From Anaeramoeba flamelloides (taxonomy: Eukaryota > Metamonada > Anaeramoebidae), in the NCBI GenBank assembly GCA_027625915.1, contig JANTQA010000032.1:15206001-15270000 (forward strand): DNA of 64,000 nt. The letters are read 5' to 3'. How positions within the stretch are numbered: the stretch's first letter is position 1; every line of letters begins with the position of its first letter. A program made the position numbers and the translations under genes. This document shows, piece by piece, positions 47,009 through 58,900 of this stretch. The notes beneath the pieces were generated by a model. That model worked only from the letters and a program-made list of their open reading frames with translations. It was not told the origin of the DNA and made no database searches.

Positions 47009-50000
47009 TTAATTTTTTGAAAATGGAGAGGTAAATGTGTTTGGATTATAGGTGAATTGTTGGTTAATTTGTTTTGTTTGTCGAATATTTGGTTGCTGCT
47101 GCTGCTGTTGCTGGGGTTGTTGATGATTTTGAAAAGTTAAATTAGAATTTGAACGTAATTTTTTTAATCTTTGATCATATTGATTAAAATTTTGGTTTTG
47201 AAAGGCGTTTCGCTGTGTAATTCCCATAAAAATTCGATTTTGTGGGTTATTCAATGGCGAGTTTTGACTGTTTATATTTCTATTTAATGGATTTGTGTTT
47301 TGGTTTTTGTTAAAAATATTCGTTCTCATTTGTGTGTTGTCAATTGAAGAATTATAATTCATGGTATTACTAAAAATATTTCTTTTTTTTTTTTTATTGC
47401 TTATGTTATTTACTAATGCAGATAATGAAGTTTTCTTGTTGAATGAATGATAATCGTTTAATTTATTTGAAATTTGTCGGCTAACGGGTATTGGTTTATC
47501 TATACTAGTGTGTTTTTTGTTTGGAAATATTGGATTGTCAAGTTTTTGTTTTTTAAAAAATGGTGATCTTTCAACATCATTTTGGTGTGTGTTTAGATTT
47601 AGATTTTGGCTTTGAATCGGATTTTGTTTTTGCTGTCGCTGCTGCTGCTGTTGTTGTTGTTGTTTGAAATTGGGTATTTGATGCATTTGTGTTGATTGTT
47701 GTTGTTGTAACTGGTTTTGTTGATTTAGATTTTTGCTTTGGCCCTGAGTGTGAATCAGGTTTTGTGGTTGTTGTGTAAAATTAGATATTTGAATATTTTG
47801 TTGATCAACTCTTTGGATTTGTTGATTTATATTTTTGCTTTGGCTCGGAGTTTGAATCGGGTTTTGTGGTTGCTGTTGTTGAGTATATTGTATTTGGATA
47901 TTTTGTTGATCAACTCTTTGGATTTGTTGATTTATATTTTTGTTTTGAATCATCTGTTGTTTTGGTTGCTGCTGCTGCTGCTGCTGTTGTTGTTTGAAAT
48001 TGGGCATTTGGTGTATTTGTGTAGGTTGTTGGTTATTATTAATGTGTTTATTGATACTTTGTTGTTGTATATATTTATTTTGTTGATTATTTTGAAAATT
48101 AGGGAATTTTGGTTGAGGGTATTGTTGAGTATTATTGTTGTTGGTGCTTAAATTGTTGTTTTGGATCTGGTTTTGTGATTTTATTGAAAAAATATTATCT
48201 TTAAGATAATTTAATTCCGAGTAATTATTTTTTTCTGATAATAATTTGTTTGTTAAAATATTTTCGTTATTTTTTTTTAACAAATTAGCATTATTATTAT
48301 TAAGCGGGAAAGAAGAAGAAGAAGTAGTAGTGGTGGTGGTGGTGGTGAAAGTGGTATTTTTTGTAATATTATTATTTTGATTTTGATTTGGCTCTTGATT
48401 AATTTGAAAGAATTCTAAGCAGTCTTTGGGTATTTCATTAAAAAATTGAGAAGGTTCGATCATATTACCATGATTGTCTTGTTTGGAGCAACTTAATATT
48501 AATGTTTCCTTTGCGCGCGTGAAGGCGACCATTGCTATCCGACGTTCTTCTTCTAAATTTATAACTCCGTATCCTTTCGTATTATTTTGGTTATTATGAT
48601 TTTGGTTATTATTATTTTGATTTTTCTTTGAAGACTGTGGTAGAGGTATTATTCCATTATTAAATCTAACTACAAAAACGATAGGAAATTCAAGGCCCTT
48701 TGCTTGGTGGATAGTCGTTAATAAAATTCTATTTGGTTGGGATTTTTGATTGTCATTTTTTGGTGTAATTGATAAAAAAATTCTTTTCTTTAAGACATAT
48801 ACAAACCCTTTCAGTAAATATAAGGGTTGGTTTTTCAATTTTTCTTCATTTTTATATTTTTCCTCATAAAGATGGGCTTCCTTTAATAAAGCCAAAAGCG
48901 ATTTTTTCCGGCTATAATTTATATCTGAATTTTCATCATTTTCATCAGGTGTGGCTACTTTTAATTGGTTATTTAAGTAATTTAAATTATTCATGCTTTT
49001 GTTCTTATTGTTGTTTTGTTTATCTGATTTATTTTCAAAATATCTTGTTTCTTCTAATATTTTTTGAATGATCTCTGTGGGGTATTTCATTTTTTTAGAG
49101 AAAAGAATTAATTTACTAATTAAATCAATAAATTTTGAAATCCCAGCCAATTGCCGTTGCTTAATTTCTTCAATGAATTTAATTATTGCATCATTTTTTT
49201 TTATTTGAATTTTTTTTATATTTGGATTTTTTTGAATTTGGTTTTGGCATGTAGCTGTATTTGTACTTGTACTTGCACTTGTACCTGTACCTGTACTTGT
49301 ACCTATACCTTTACCTTTTCTTTGATTCTGGTTATTATTTAGATTCGATTTTGCTTTTTTATTATATTTTTGCTTATAATATTGTGAAGCAATTTTTAAA
49401 GCCTTAAAAAATGAAATTTTTTTATTTTCAGAAATACTTTTAATACAATTGATTGTTTTTTTCCCCAAATTTCTATTCGGGATGTTTAAAATCCTCATAA
49501 CTTGTATGTTAATATGATTTCCAGCAATAACGTTTAAATAGGAAATAATGTCCGTGATTTCTGGGCGCCGATAAAAGCCATTGCCCGATTTCCAACCGTG
49601 TGGGATATTTTGTCTCGAAAATTCCAATTCAAAATCAATTGACACGTATCTTACTCGAAATAAGACCGCGAAGGAAGAGAATTTCAAACTCCTATCATTC
49701 TTCATCATCCTTTTGATTTCGTTCGTTACTAAAACGGATTCGTGCAAAGGTGTGTTTGCATAAATACATTTAATTTTTGATCCAATTGATTTGTTCGTCC
49801 AAAGCCTTTTTTGAAATCTATTCGGGTTATAAGCTATCATTGAAGACGCAGCTTTCAAAATGGTTTGGGTGGATCGATAATTTTGTTCTAAATTGATCGA
49901 GACCACATTGGGGAAATATTTTGAAAATTCTAAAAAATTCTGAGGCTTTGCTCCTCGGAAATTATAAATGGACTGATCAATGTCGCCAACAACAGTGATG

Positions 50001-51075
50001 GACTGAGAATTCTGGGTTAATAGCCTTAATAATTCGAATTGGATTTGGTTGGTGTCTTGGAATTCGTCAACTAAAATTACTCGGTATTGCTTTTGGTATT
50101 TACGTAAAATGCCCTTCTCAATCCTTAACAGATTAACAGTCTTGATTAAGAAGTCTGCAAAATCAATTTTCCCGAGGGTGTGGATTTTTTCTTGGTACTT
50201 TGCATATATTTCTTTATATTCATCAAAAAATTCGTTTGGTTGGTGGCCGTGAACCTTCGCCCATTTAATAAAATTCACCATTTCCCCAATCACTTTTCTT
50301 TCATTCACTTTCTTCTTGTTTTCTGTCTGCCTTTGTTGCTTTTGCTGATCAACAAAAAAGCGATGGTTTGTGAAATTGCTGTTATTTTGGCTGCTTTTCA
50401 TCTGATCATATTTGTTCTTTTGTAGTTTGTATTCGTTCCTTTCCTTCCACTCTTGATAAAGCTCCTTAATGATCGTAAATTGTTCAGAGTTGTCGCACAC
50501 CGTGAGCGAGCCCTTAATGCCTATTTGTGCACTGTTGGTGCGCAAGATTCGAAAACAAAACTGATGGAAATTGCATACAGTTAGCTTGGTGGATTTCCCT
50601 TTGACAATCTCCTTGATACGCGTGCTCATTTCGTCAGCTGCCTTCCTTGTAAATGTTATAGCTAATATTTTTTCTGGTAAAACTCCATGGTTAATTAAAT
50701 AAATTATCCTAGAGACTAATACTGTTGTTTTACCAGATCCCTTTTGTTTTGGTTTTTTTTTGGTTTTTTGTTTTTTTTTTTTGTTTGGTGTTATCAAAAT
50801 TAGGTCAACTTTTGAGTGAGCTAATGAATACAAAATAAGGTTTTGGTTGTGTGTTTTTTTTTTTTTTGTTTGTTTCCAAACGGTGTTTTCCTGAATAGAG
50901 TTTTTCAAAATCACTGAAAAACACAAAAAAAAAAAAAAAAAAAAAAAAGAAATTTTGTAATTGAAATTACAAACAGGACCAGCAGAAACAAGTAAAGGTT
51001 TTCTTGGATCAGAAGTTACAGCATTGAGTTGTTGTGCATTTAAATTTTTAAAATACCAAGGAACTTTACTTGATG
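47009..51075 (-). CDS. UvrD/Srs2-type superfamily 1 DNA helicase with a Gln/Asn-rich tail
   Basis: An ATP-dependent 3'-5' DNA helicase of the UvrD/PcrA/Srs2 class, which unwinds DNA and strips recombinase filaments. The exon at 50975-51075 carries the Q motif, NLNAQQLNAVTSDPRKPLL then VSAGP. A 234-base GT-AG intron (50741-50974) follows, and the next exon (47009-50740) opens in phase with GSGKTTVLVSRI, completing Walker A. Motif Ia AITFTRKAADEM, motif II VDEFQDT (about 50055-50075), motif III VVGDIDQSIYNFRGA, NYRST, motif V TIHQAKGLEFP (about 48690-48720) and motif VI EERRIAMVAFTRAKE (about 48510-48555) are all intact. A 7-base first exon (51172-51178) would give a start in phase and a 1,279-residue protein, but it is tentative. 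The last 450 residues are Gln/Asn-rich, with a repeated NINQQIQRVDQQNIQI unit. Poly-Ser/Gly/Thr and Asn inserts interrupt the helicase core. Confidence 0.92.
50741..50974 (-). other. Intron splitting the helicase Walker A loop
   Basis: GT donor at 50974-50973 after ...SAGP; AG acceptor at 50742-50741 before GSGKT. The intron happens to be open in the downstream frame (Lys/Gln-rich), so a naive gene call would read it as a basic N-terminus. Confidence 0.88.
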
Positions 51076-51178
51076 CTATTAGTACAAAAAGGAATGTTCA
51101 TAAAAAAAAAAAGATTTTGTGAATTTCAGAACAAAGAAAAAACAAAAGATTATTTTTGATGAAAAACACACAATTCAT

Positions 51179-51794
51179 TGATCTTCAAGCAAAGCTTTCG
51201 TAATTATTCAAATTCTCAGTTGCCTTGAAATGGAGGAAATAATGCTAAATTTCTTTGAAAATCAAAAAAATAGAAGGTGAGTAAAATGAAAAAAATGAAA
51301 ACACTATTTTACTTTTTTTTTTATATTTTTTCTGAAAAGTGATTTCTGACTGTTCTATTTGTTTGACTAAAAATTGTTTGTTTAAGTTTTTAATCAAAAA
51401 GTGAGTCTCTTAATTTCCGAGATCACTCAATTAGAATTTCTGGTTTTTAATATAAGTGAGTAGTTTTGAGTTTGAGTTTTTTTGGTTGTGGACTTTAGGT
51501 ATTTATAGAAAATTTTCTTGGTTATCTGGACTCAGTATTCCCTCAAAACGATAATATTTTTGTTTTTGAATTATTTCCAATTATGAGTGAAAATTAAATT
51601 TTGTCAACCAAATAAATAAAATTAAAAGGAAAATGGGAAATTTAATTATTTTTTTATTTTTTTTTATCATAACTTTTTTTTTTGTTAGATAGAATTATTC
51701 CATAGTAATAACCCAGATAAAATATTTATATTTTTTTTTGTTTATTTTGGCATATAAATATATGTCCTTTAATCTGATAATTTCAGTTTTTATG
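51179..51794. other. Region upstream of the helicase, possible divergent small gene
   Basis: On the plus strand ATG at 51230 opens MEEIMLNFFENQKNR and meets a consensus donor AAG/GTGAGT at 51276/51277. A TATAG acceptor near 51510 would continue it in phase as RKFSWLSGLSIPSKR and TAA. This is only a 30-residue model and remains speculative. Confidence 0.2.
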
Positions 51795-52735
51795 GATCAA
51801 ATTATTTAGAACTCTTTTCCAAGAAGTAATTTTGATTTTTTATGATTCTGATATGAAAGTACAGAAATCAAATATTCATTAAAATTTTCTCTATATAAAC
51901 TTAAAAAACACAAATAATGAAATAGTGATAAATTGAATAATTTTAATCACTGAATTTCAATAATACTTAAGAATAATTTTTTTTTTTCAGATAGAATTAA
52001 CAATTTGTGTAAAAATTATAATTCTTTTTTGAAACAAAAATTGGAATTTTTACTTTGAAAGACCAAACCTTTTTTTATCGAAACTTATTATTCAATACAT
52101 TTGTTTTCAAACCTTTTGTCTGATAAAACAAATTAAAATAATTGGTATATTATTTTTTTTTTTATTGTTTTATTTTAATTTTCAATTTCTATTACAATTT
52201 CAGCTAGTATTTAAAAAAAATGTATTGACTCAATAAATCGTGAAAACCCTCTGAATATCAAAATTTAAAAAGTATTCTCATATAATAGATGTAAGATTTT
52301 GGGATAATTTAAAATGCTTTTTTAAATAGAAAAAAAATATTTTTTGGGTAAATAAAGAGAGATCCAGATAAAGAAATTCAGTTTTTTAAAAAATCGACAG
52401 TAAAAATTCTATTAAAATGAATTATCAATGTTCAAGATAATTTTTATTTATTCGTGATTAATTAGATTTTCTTTTAAAGTTTGTGTTCAATCACTAGTCA
52501 TCAATGTATTGGTTGAAGTGGATATTATGTATACTAGTAATAATAAAAATACAATGGAAACATAAAAAACTTCATAAACTCGTTATGTAGCTGCATTGAG
52601 TTAAAATATAAAAATAACCATACACAGGCTTTTCAGTGACAGTTCAAATTTTCAAAGCATTTCTTGGTAAAATAAATATATATTCAAAACTTTACAGAGT
52701 GTTAATAGATAATTGGTCTTCTTCTTCTTCTATTC
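51795..52735 (-). repeat. Dispersed repeat J, copy 2
   Basis: Inverted counterpart of 4390-5335, collinear over its whole length. Confidence 0.7.
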
Positions 52736-52744
52736 ATTCTTATA

Positions 52745-52941
52745 ACCTCTGTTTCAAATTTAAGGCACAAACTTTCAACGAAATTTAAGGCACAAAAAAA
52801 TCTGCAAATTAAGGCACAAAATTTGGAATTATTTTTTTTTTACAATTTATTTTACTAGAATATGAATTTTGTGCATTAATTTGAGATTTTTTTGTGCCTT
52901 AAATATCTTTGAAGTTTGTGCCTTAAAAGAGGTAATGGCTG
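52745..52941. mobile_element. Family A MITE, copy A5 (degenerate ends)
   Basis: The internal AAATTTAAGGCACAAACTTT and its inverted counterpart are clear. The terminal bases have diverged on both sides. It directly adjoins repeat J copy 2. Confidence 0.8.
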
Positions 52942-54770
52942 TATTAAAATTGAAAGGTTTTTAATATAATTATAAAACATAAAACGGGTATTGAAAATTC
53001 TCTTCTTTCGTTTTTATTTTAACTTTTTGAAGGTAAAAGTTTATATTAAAGGGGGAATATATATATAATATTATAACCTCTTTTTTTGGGTTTCTTTTTT
53101 TATGGTTCGGTTTAACCAAATTATTTGGAATTTAAAGAGTCTAGAAAAAATAGAAAATCAAAATTAATAATTTTTTAATTATTAAAAAACTTAAATTTTT
53201 TCATACTTTTTTATATTATTATACTTTTAATGATTATCATTATAATATATCATTTTCCTGATTTTTGATTAAAGGTTAATTTATTTAAATGTATTTTTTA
53301 TATTTTAAAAACAGTATATATTCTTTTTTATTGTATTTTTAATATTAAGAGATTAATTTTTCAAAGTTACTATTAGCAATTTTTTATTTTTCAAATATTT
53401 TTATCAAACAAAGCAAAATATTGGTCACTATTTAAAAAATTAGAGAAAATGGATTGAATTCTCGAAATGAAAAAGTAATTACAAAAGATTCAAACTAAAA
53501 TTAAACTTAAATTTTAGAAAAATTATCAATCGGATTCAAAATTATTTTTGATTTTTCAATTTAATAGAAAATAAAAAATTTTCAAATCAAATAAACCCAT
53601 CCAATAAATCTAAATTTCTGAAGAAAAATTTTTTAAAAATCTCATGTTTTCTCTAACAAAACTAGAATTAGATAAATTAAATGACAATTGGTTTTTTAAA
53701 GTCATTTTGGTAATTCTTTAGAAATAAAAAGTAATTTGTTTCTTAACAATTTCTCAAACTGTGGTATTTTCAGGAAGAATTATAAAATAAAACCAAATTA
53801 AGTATAAGTAATTGTATCAAATTTTTAACATAAGATCAAGAAATAAATGCTTTTTGTATTTATTTTTTTCTGAAAAGTGGTTTCATTTTTTTGATTTCCA
53901 TTTTTGAGCTGGTATGAAAATATATTTAACTACAGAAATATTACACTCTCATATTTATTAAAATATCAATGTATTTGGTTAAAGGAATGATTTGAAGAAT
54001 TCAGTTTCGTATAAATGATGACACTCAAAATTTGAAAAATGTACTTACTCCCTTAATAAACTAATCTTTATTCATTTTTTTTACGGAAATTTAATAGAGA
54101 TTGAGAAAATTTTTTACCAATTACTTAAATTGAAAACCACCTGTTTATTTTCAATATTAAACATGTTTCTAGAGAAGGGTTTCTTATTTAGAAATAGGTC
54201 AAAAAAAAAAATAATAGTTACTAGTTCCTTAAACAAGTTTTTTTCTTAAAATTTTTGAAAAGGGAATATTTGAAAATCAAGAATTTGCTACATTTTCACA
54301 CATTTATAGCAATTCTAGTTTTAACCACTCTCTGCCCGAAAGAAAATCGTATGTCACGAATATACGAATGGAAAGCAAACAACAAACAATAGGGTTTCAC
54401 TTTTTATAAAGAAAAAATATCCTTATTTTCTAAAAGGGATCGTAAAATATAAGCCAAAAAAAAAATAAAATTAAAAATTAAAATCTGAAAAAGAGAAGAG
54501 TATTTATTTTTTCCAAGGGCGGTTAACAGCATTTTTAATGTTGTTTCCGAAAGGGATGAAAAAAATTACTGAAATAAATGCAAAAAACAAAAAAAAAAAC
54601 CCGTCTCCAAAAAAAATATTGAAATAAAAGGAAAAAATATTTTGGGTAAATGGATTAAATAAGTTAATATATCAAAAATTAAAATACTAAAAGAAAAGAA
54701 AGTTTTAAAAAAAAAAAAGAGGAAAGAAAAGCTTTCCTAATAAATTAAAAAGAAGAAGGAAAACAAAAAA
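52942..54770. other. AT-rich intergenic stretch
   Basis: No supported gene or repeat in 1.8 kb. Confidence 0.4.
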
Positions 54771-55934
54771 TTAATCAAGGTATTGCTGGAAAAACTCGTC
54801 AAACCAATTTTCATCGATTAGACTATTATTAGTTTCCAAAAAATAAGGGAAAGTTTGTTCATAAAAATGATCAAATCTTAAAACGTTTTTAGGCTCTGTA
54901 AGGATGTTTGGATATTCCTTGTTTCCGAGAACGTTAAAGAAGGGAGAGTTACTTCTTTCAATATTTGTGAATTGTTCACATAATTGCTCTTTTTCTGGTG
55001 ATTGTTTTGTGGTTAATATTCGCTTTTTTGGGTTACCCAAATTGTCTTGGTTTGGGGGTGTTTCCAGAGTGCTCTCGATTTCTTGAACCATTTTTTCAAG
55101 AAAATTCAGATTTGTTTCTGCAAATCTGGCTTTTGGTTTGAAATTTGATTTTTTACGCAGAAGGGTTTGTTGTGTGAAATTGATTTGTTTTTGGTGGCTC
55201 GTTTTTTCTTCAAATAAATGGGTTGCTTTGGGGTTGCCTTTCTTTTGGGCAAATTTGTCCTTGGATTTATTCTTTTGGAAATTTTTTTGATTCAACCGCG
55301 TGACTTGTTTTGGAACACAAATCTTTTTAATTTTTTTTTGTTCTTTTCCCTTTACTTTTTTTTCCTGTTTTTCTTGATCTATTTCCTCCTTGCCCCCACT
55401 TTTTTTCTTCTCGCCCTTGAATTTGCCGCTTTTGTGTTCTTTGTTACTGATCATCTTCTTTTCATTTTCCTTTTTCATTTTAGTGGCTTTGCTATTGATC
55501 TTTTTCATTTTCTCGGCATATTTTTTTTTTTTGCACCGGTAAGTCAAATTGAGATCCTTCGTAACCTCTCCAAAAATAAACCAATCCTTCCCATACGGGT
55601 TTATGTTTTCATAGTTGTACGAACGCTTAAAGAACATGGTCATTCCCCTTTCAATTGTGCGTTGCTTTTTCCCGACAAGCATGGAGAGATCAACAATACT
55701 GTAGCGATAGATTCGGATCTCACCAAGTTCCGATTTGTCCACAAAACCCTTTTTAAAGGATTTGATCCATTCCTTTTTGAGGTGGTAGGGCTTTACCCCA
55801 TAGAAGGAACTCGGGTATATTTTGAGAAGCTCTGTGAAACGGTCATTGTAATTTTTAAAAGTTGCAAATCTCTGCTTCAAATCTTCAAAGTTGGGTAAAT
55901 TTTCAACCCGAGTCAGTTGTGTTATTTCTGTCAT
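54771..55934 (-). CDS. Hypothetical basic protein, 387 residues
   Basis: A clear single-exon frame from ATG 55934 to TAA. Residues 1-135 look folded and have ordinary composition (YNDRFTELLKIYPSSFYGVK, GEIRIYRYSIVDLSMLVGKK, NPYGKDWFIFGEV). Residues 136-250 are Lys/Glu-rich with predicted helix and disorder. Residues 250-320 contain Lys/Gln/Thr linkers. The C-terminus (about 325-387) returns to hydrophobic/acidic sequence ending WFDEFFQQYLD, with several aromatic and acidic residues that could form a short binding motif. I do not recognise the N-terminal domain; SIVDLSMLVGKKQRTIERGM could be a helix-turn-helix, but that is speculation. Base composition of the first 130 codons is less AT-rich than the rest, as in the other well-supported genes. 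Confidence 0.75.
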   Translation of the reverse strand: MTEITQLTRVENLPNFEDLKQRFATFKNYNDRFTELLKIYPSSFYGVKPYHLKKEWIKSFKKGFVDKSELGEIRIYRYSIVDLSMLVGKKQRTIERGMTMFFKRSYNYENINPYGKDWFIFGEVTKDLNLTYRCKKKKYAEKMKKINSKATKMKKENEKKMISNKEHKSGKFKGEKKKSGGKEEIDQEKQEKKVKGKEQKKIKKICVPKQVTRLNQKNFQKNKSKDKFAQKKGNPKATHLFEEKTSHQKQINFTQQTLLRKKSNFKPKARFAETNLNFLEKMVQEIESTLETPPNQDNLGNPKKRILTTKQSPEKEQLCEQFTNIERSNSPFFNVLGNKEYPNILTEPKNVLRFDHFYEQTFPYFLETNNSLIDENWFDEFFQQYLD

Positions 55935-58900
55935 AAGTTGGAATACTTTTTCGTGAAAAAAAGAATTAATACCGAAAAAGAAATAATAAAAAACACTTTC
56001 AAAAAAAAAGTAATAATATTGGATTAGTTTTTTTGTTATAAAAATTTTTGGAAACTCAAACAGAGAGTGAACGTTTTTTGTTTGGAATTTTAATTAATTT
56101 TGGAGAATATTATTTTATTTTTTGAAAGATCCTACTTTTCAAAAAAAATATTATGGTAAAGTTTCTCAAATTTTTTAGACACACCAGCAGTCAATTACTG
56201 TGGGTTTTTTTTTGGTGTTTTCAATTTCTCTTACATTAATTCCGAGTTAAAATAAACAACAACCCAAAACAAAAATTGAAAACCTAAGAAAAATTAAATC
56301 AAACACAAACTGTTTTGTGATCTGTTCTTCAATTTTAGACTTAATTATTTGGAAGGTTATATGTAAAAAAAGAAAAATTCCAAGTGAAAAAGATTTTTCT
56401 TGTCAAGAATGAAAACGAACTCTTTGAAGGGTTTCCCTTTACATTTTGAACAATCCAAAGCATTTCTCACTTTGAAAAAAAAATTTGCAAATTAAACAGA
56501 TTATCAAGCAACTTTTTACCACTATTTTTAATCAATTTCAAAATACGATTCTCCTAACTACCATTTTTTGGAAAAGTATTTCTAATTTTTTATGATAATT
56601 TCTAATCCCCTAAATTAAATAAAATTTCTTTTCAAACTTATTTTCATCAAACACCATTAAACTGCAATTTTTACTATTTTGATGAAACTATTTTCTTTTG
56701 TGATGGATTACATCTTCAATCTTCTTAATTTTTCAAAATTATTTCCTTTTCATTTTCATTTGTGATTGTGAAAGAATTTACAAAAGGATTGTTTAAAGAT
56801 TTATTGTTTTTCCATACCAAAACTCTGAATTGACTGTAAATCAGTCTAATACCATTAATTGAAAGAAATCTCCAATTAAATGTGAATTTGCTTTCAAAAT
56901 TTTTTTTTCTCTTATATTTTGGAAAAAATATCTTCAATAACTTAAAAAAAATTTGTTCTTGGGTTTTGTCAAGAGTCATAAATATTAACCCCAAAAGATA
57001 TTATTTTTTCTTTTTAAAAACAATTTTGGAATTCCAATATTGGGGAAAACGAAACCATTTGATCTTTTTTGTTGATCTTTATTGTCAGATTTAGAACTTT
57101 GGAAATTTTTGTTTTCCCTGAAAAGATAAATAATTTTTTTCCAACAAAATAAAAATTTTCAACTAATTAAACAAGTATAATGTTCTCCCTCGTCCCAAAA
57201 AGTGGATGTTAACACCATCGGGTTGTTCTCAATAGAATAAAAAGAATTGTTTTATTTTCGAACACACAAAAAGTTGGATAGTCCGTTTTAAATTTTAGAA
57301 ATCAAGAGGAAAAACTTTTGAACAAATAGAAGAAGAATTGTCAGAGTATCTTCTTAAAATTACGAACCCGATCAAACCAAATCTTTTTGTTGGAATTGAA
57401 GGGATCAATCTATTGGATAAATTTTGGAGATAAGGTGAAAATGCAACAAATTACTTTTAAAGAAGAGAAAAACGATAACATTCACTTCTTCAAAAATTTT
57501 ATAATCTAATTCTTTGCTTTAAACAAGAGTAATAATTCCCATCAATTTTTTGACAACTTAATTTAGGAATATTAAAAAAGATCTTTTTTCTCACAGCAAT
57601 TATTGGGTAAACAAGAAACATTTTTCTCATTACAACTTATATTTACATTTATGAAATTTTTTGGTCAAATTCTAAGATAACAAAAGATTAAATCTTAGAA
57701 CTAGAAAAAGAATCAAAAAGAAGAAAAGCCCTTTATCTACCAATTGAGTTTTAAAGGTTTTTTTAATCCATCTTGTTTATTTTTATGAAAAAATCGAAGA
57801 ATTCTGATTGTATTTTTGTTCTTTTTTTTTTTATGTTCAAATTTTAATTGAGAAAGGGTATTATATTTTAATGTTTATAGATAATTTGGTCAACTTTCCC
57901 AAACAAGATGTGTGCCATTCAAAAATGTTATTTAAAACAACTCAAATAGCAAAAGAGTTTCTTTTTTTTTTGACAAAATTAACTCAAAAAGTCAATAACC
58001 TAAATTTTGAATATCATTTCTTTCAGTATTCAATTACCAACACAACTAAAAGGATTTTTTTTTTTTGAGCTTATAGAACACTGTAGTTTGAATGTAAAAT
58101 TTGCCAATTGATTTTAGTCACTGTTTTTATCTAAAATCAGGGTTTTAAAAATTTCCGAGATTTTCTTTACCCTTTTTCAATAGAGTTAGAACACAAATTA
58201 CTATACTTTCTTCGAAAACCCTTTTGGGAAAAGAAACATAGAAAATAAAGCCTGTTTGAAAAACACACATTCAGTAAATACAAATATTATAAGAAAAAAA
58301 GATACTTGTTTTTCCAACAAAATATGACAAATTCTAAAAAACATAAATAATTTTGAGTTGGTCCCCTACTTGTCAATTCTTATATTTTGGTTTGTGTAAA
58401 GAAAAAGATGAGGATAAAGAAAGAACATTGTTTGGTTTAATTCCAAGTAACTCAATAAAAAGATTATCTGGAAATCTTTTGAGAAATGAAAAGTCATTAA
58501 AATATTGGTACTAGATCTGAAAACAAAAGAAAAATCTTTAAAAACAAATATTGTGACCGTTTTTTGAATATATTTATAGAATTCAAAAAGGATAAATGGT
58601 TTCCTAAAGTTTGACAAAATTATACCCGTGAACTGTTTCTATCATAAACATCAAGATTTTTGCCCGAATAATTCTATTATTCTACTTTTTTTTACCATTC
58701 AAATTGAAATAAAAATTCCCATTCCGAAAAATCTTGTTAAAAATAATATGTCGAAAAAAAAATAATAAGATAAATTTAGGATCTCATTTAATTTTTTGAA
58801 GACAAGTTTAACAACACCATTTCTTGAGAACAAAAAATCTAGAAAAAGTAAATTTATTTATCTTTGTAAGAAAATCTGATAAAAAAATAGATTTTGACAG

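Noticed and set aside
47738-48151. 137-codon plus-strand frame
   Set aside because: Antisense of the Gln/Asn-rich helicase tail; Leu-rich through complementarity.
50741-50926. Lys-rich N-terminal extension of the helicase frame
   Set aside because: It is intron sequence: the conserved Q-motif exon lies upstream and splices in phase to GSGKT.
55218-55898. 226-codon open frame on the plus strand
   Set aside because: Antisense to the well-supported minus-strand gene; Phe/Leu-rich, as expected from reading Lys/Glu codons backwards.
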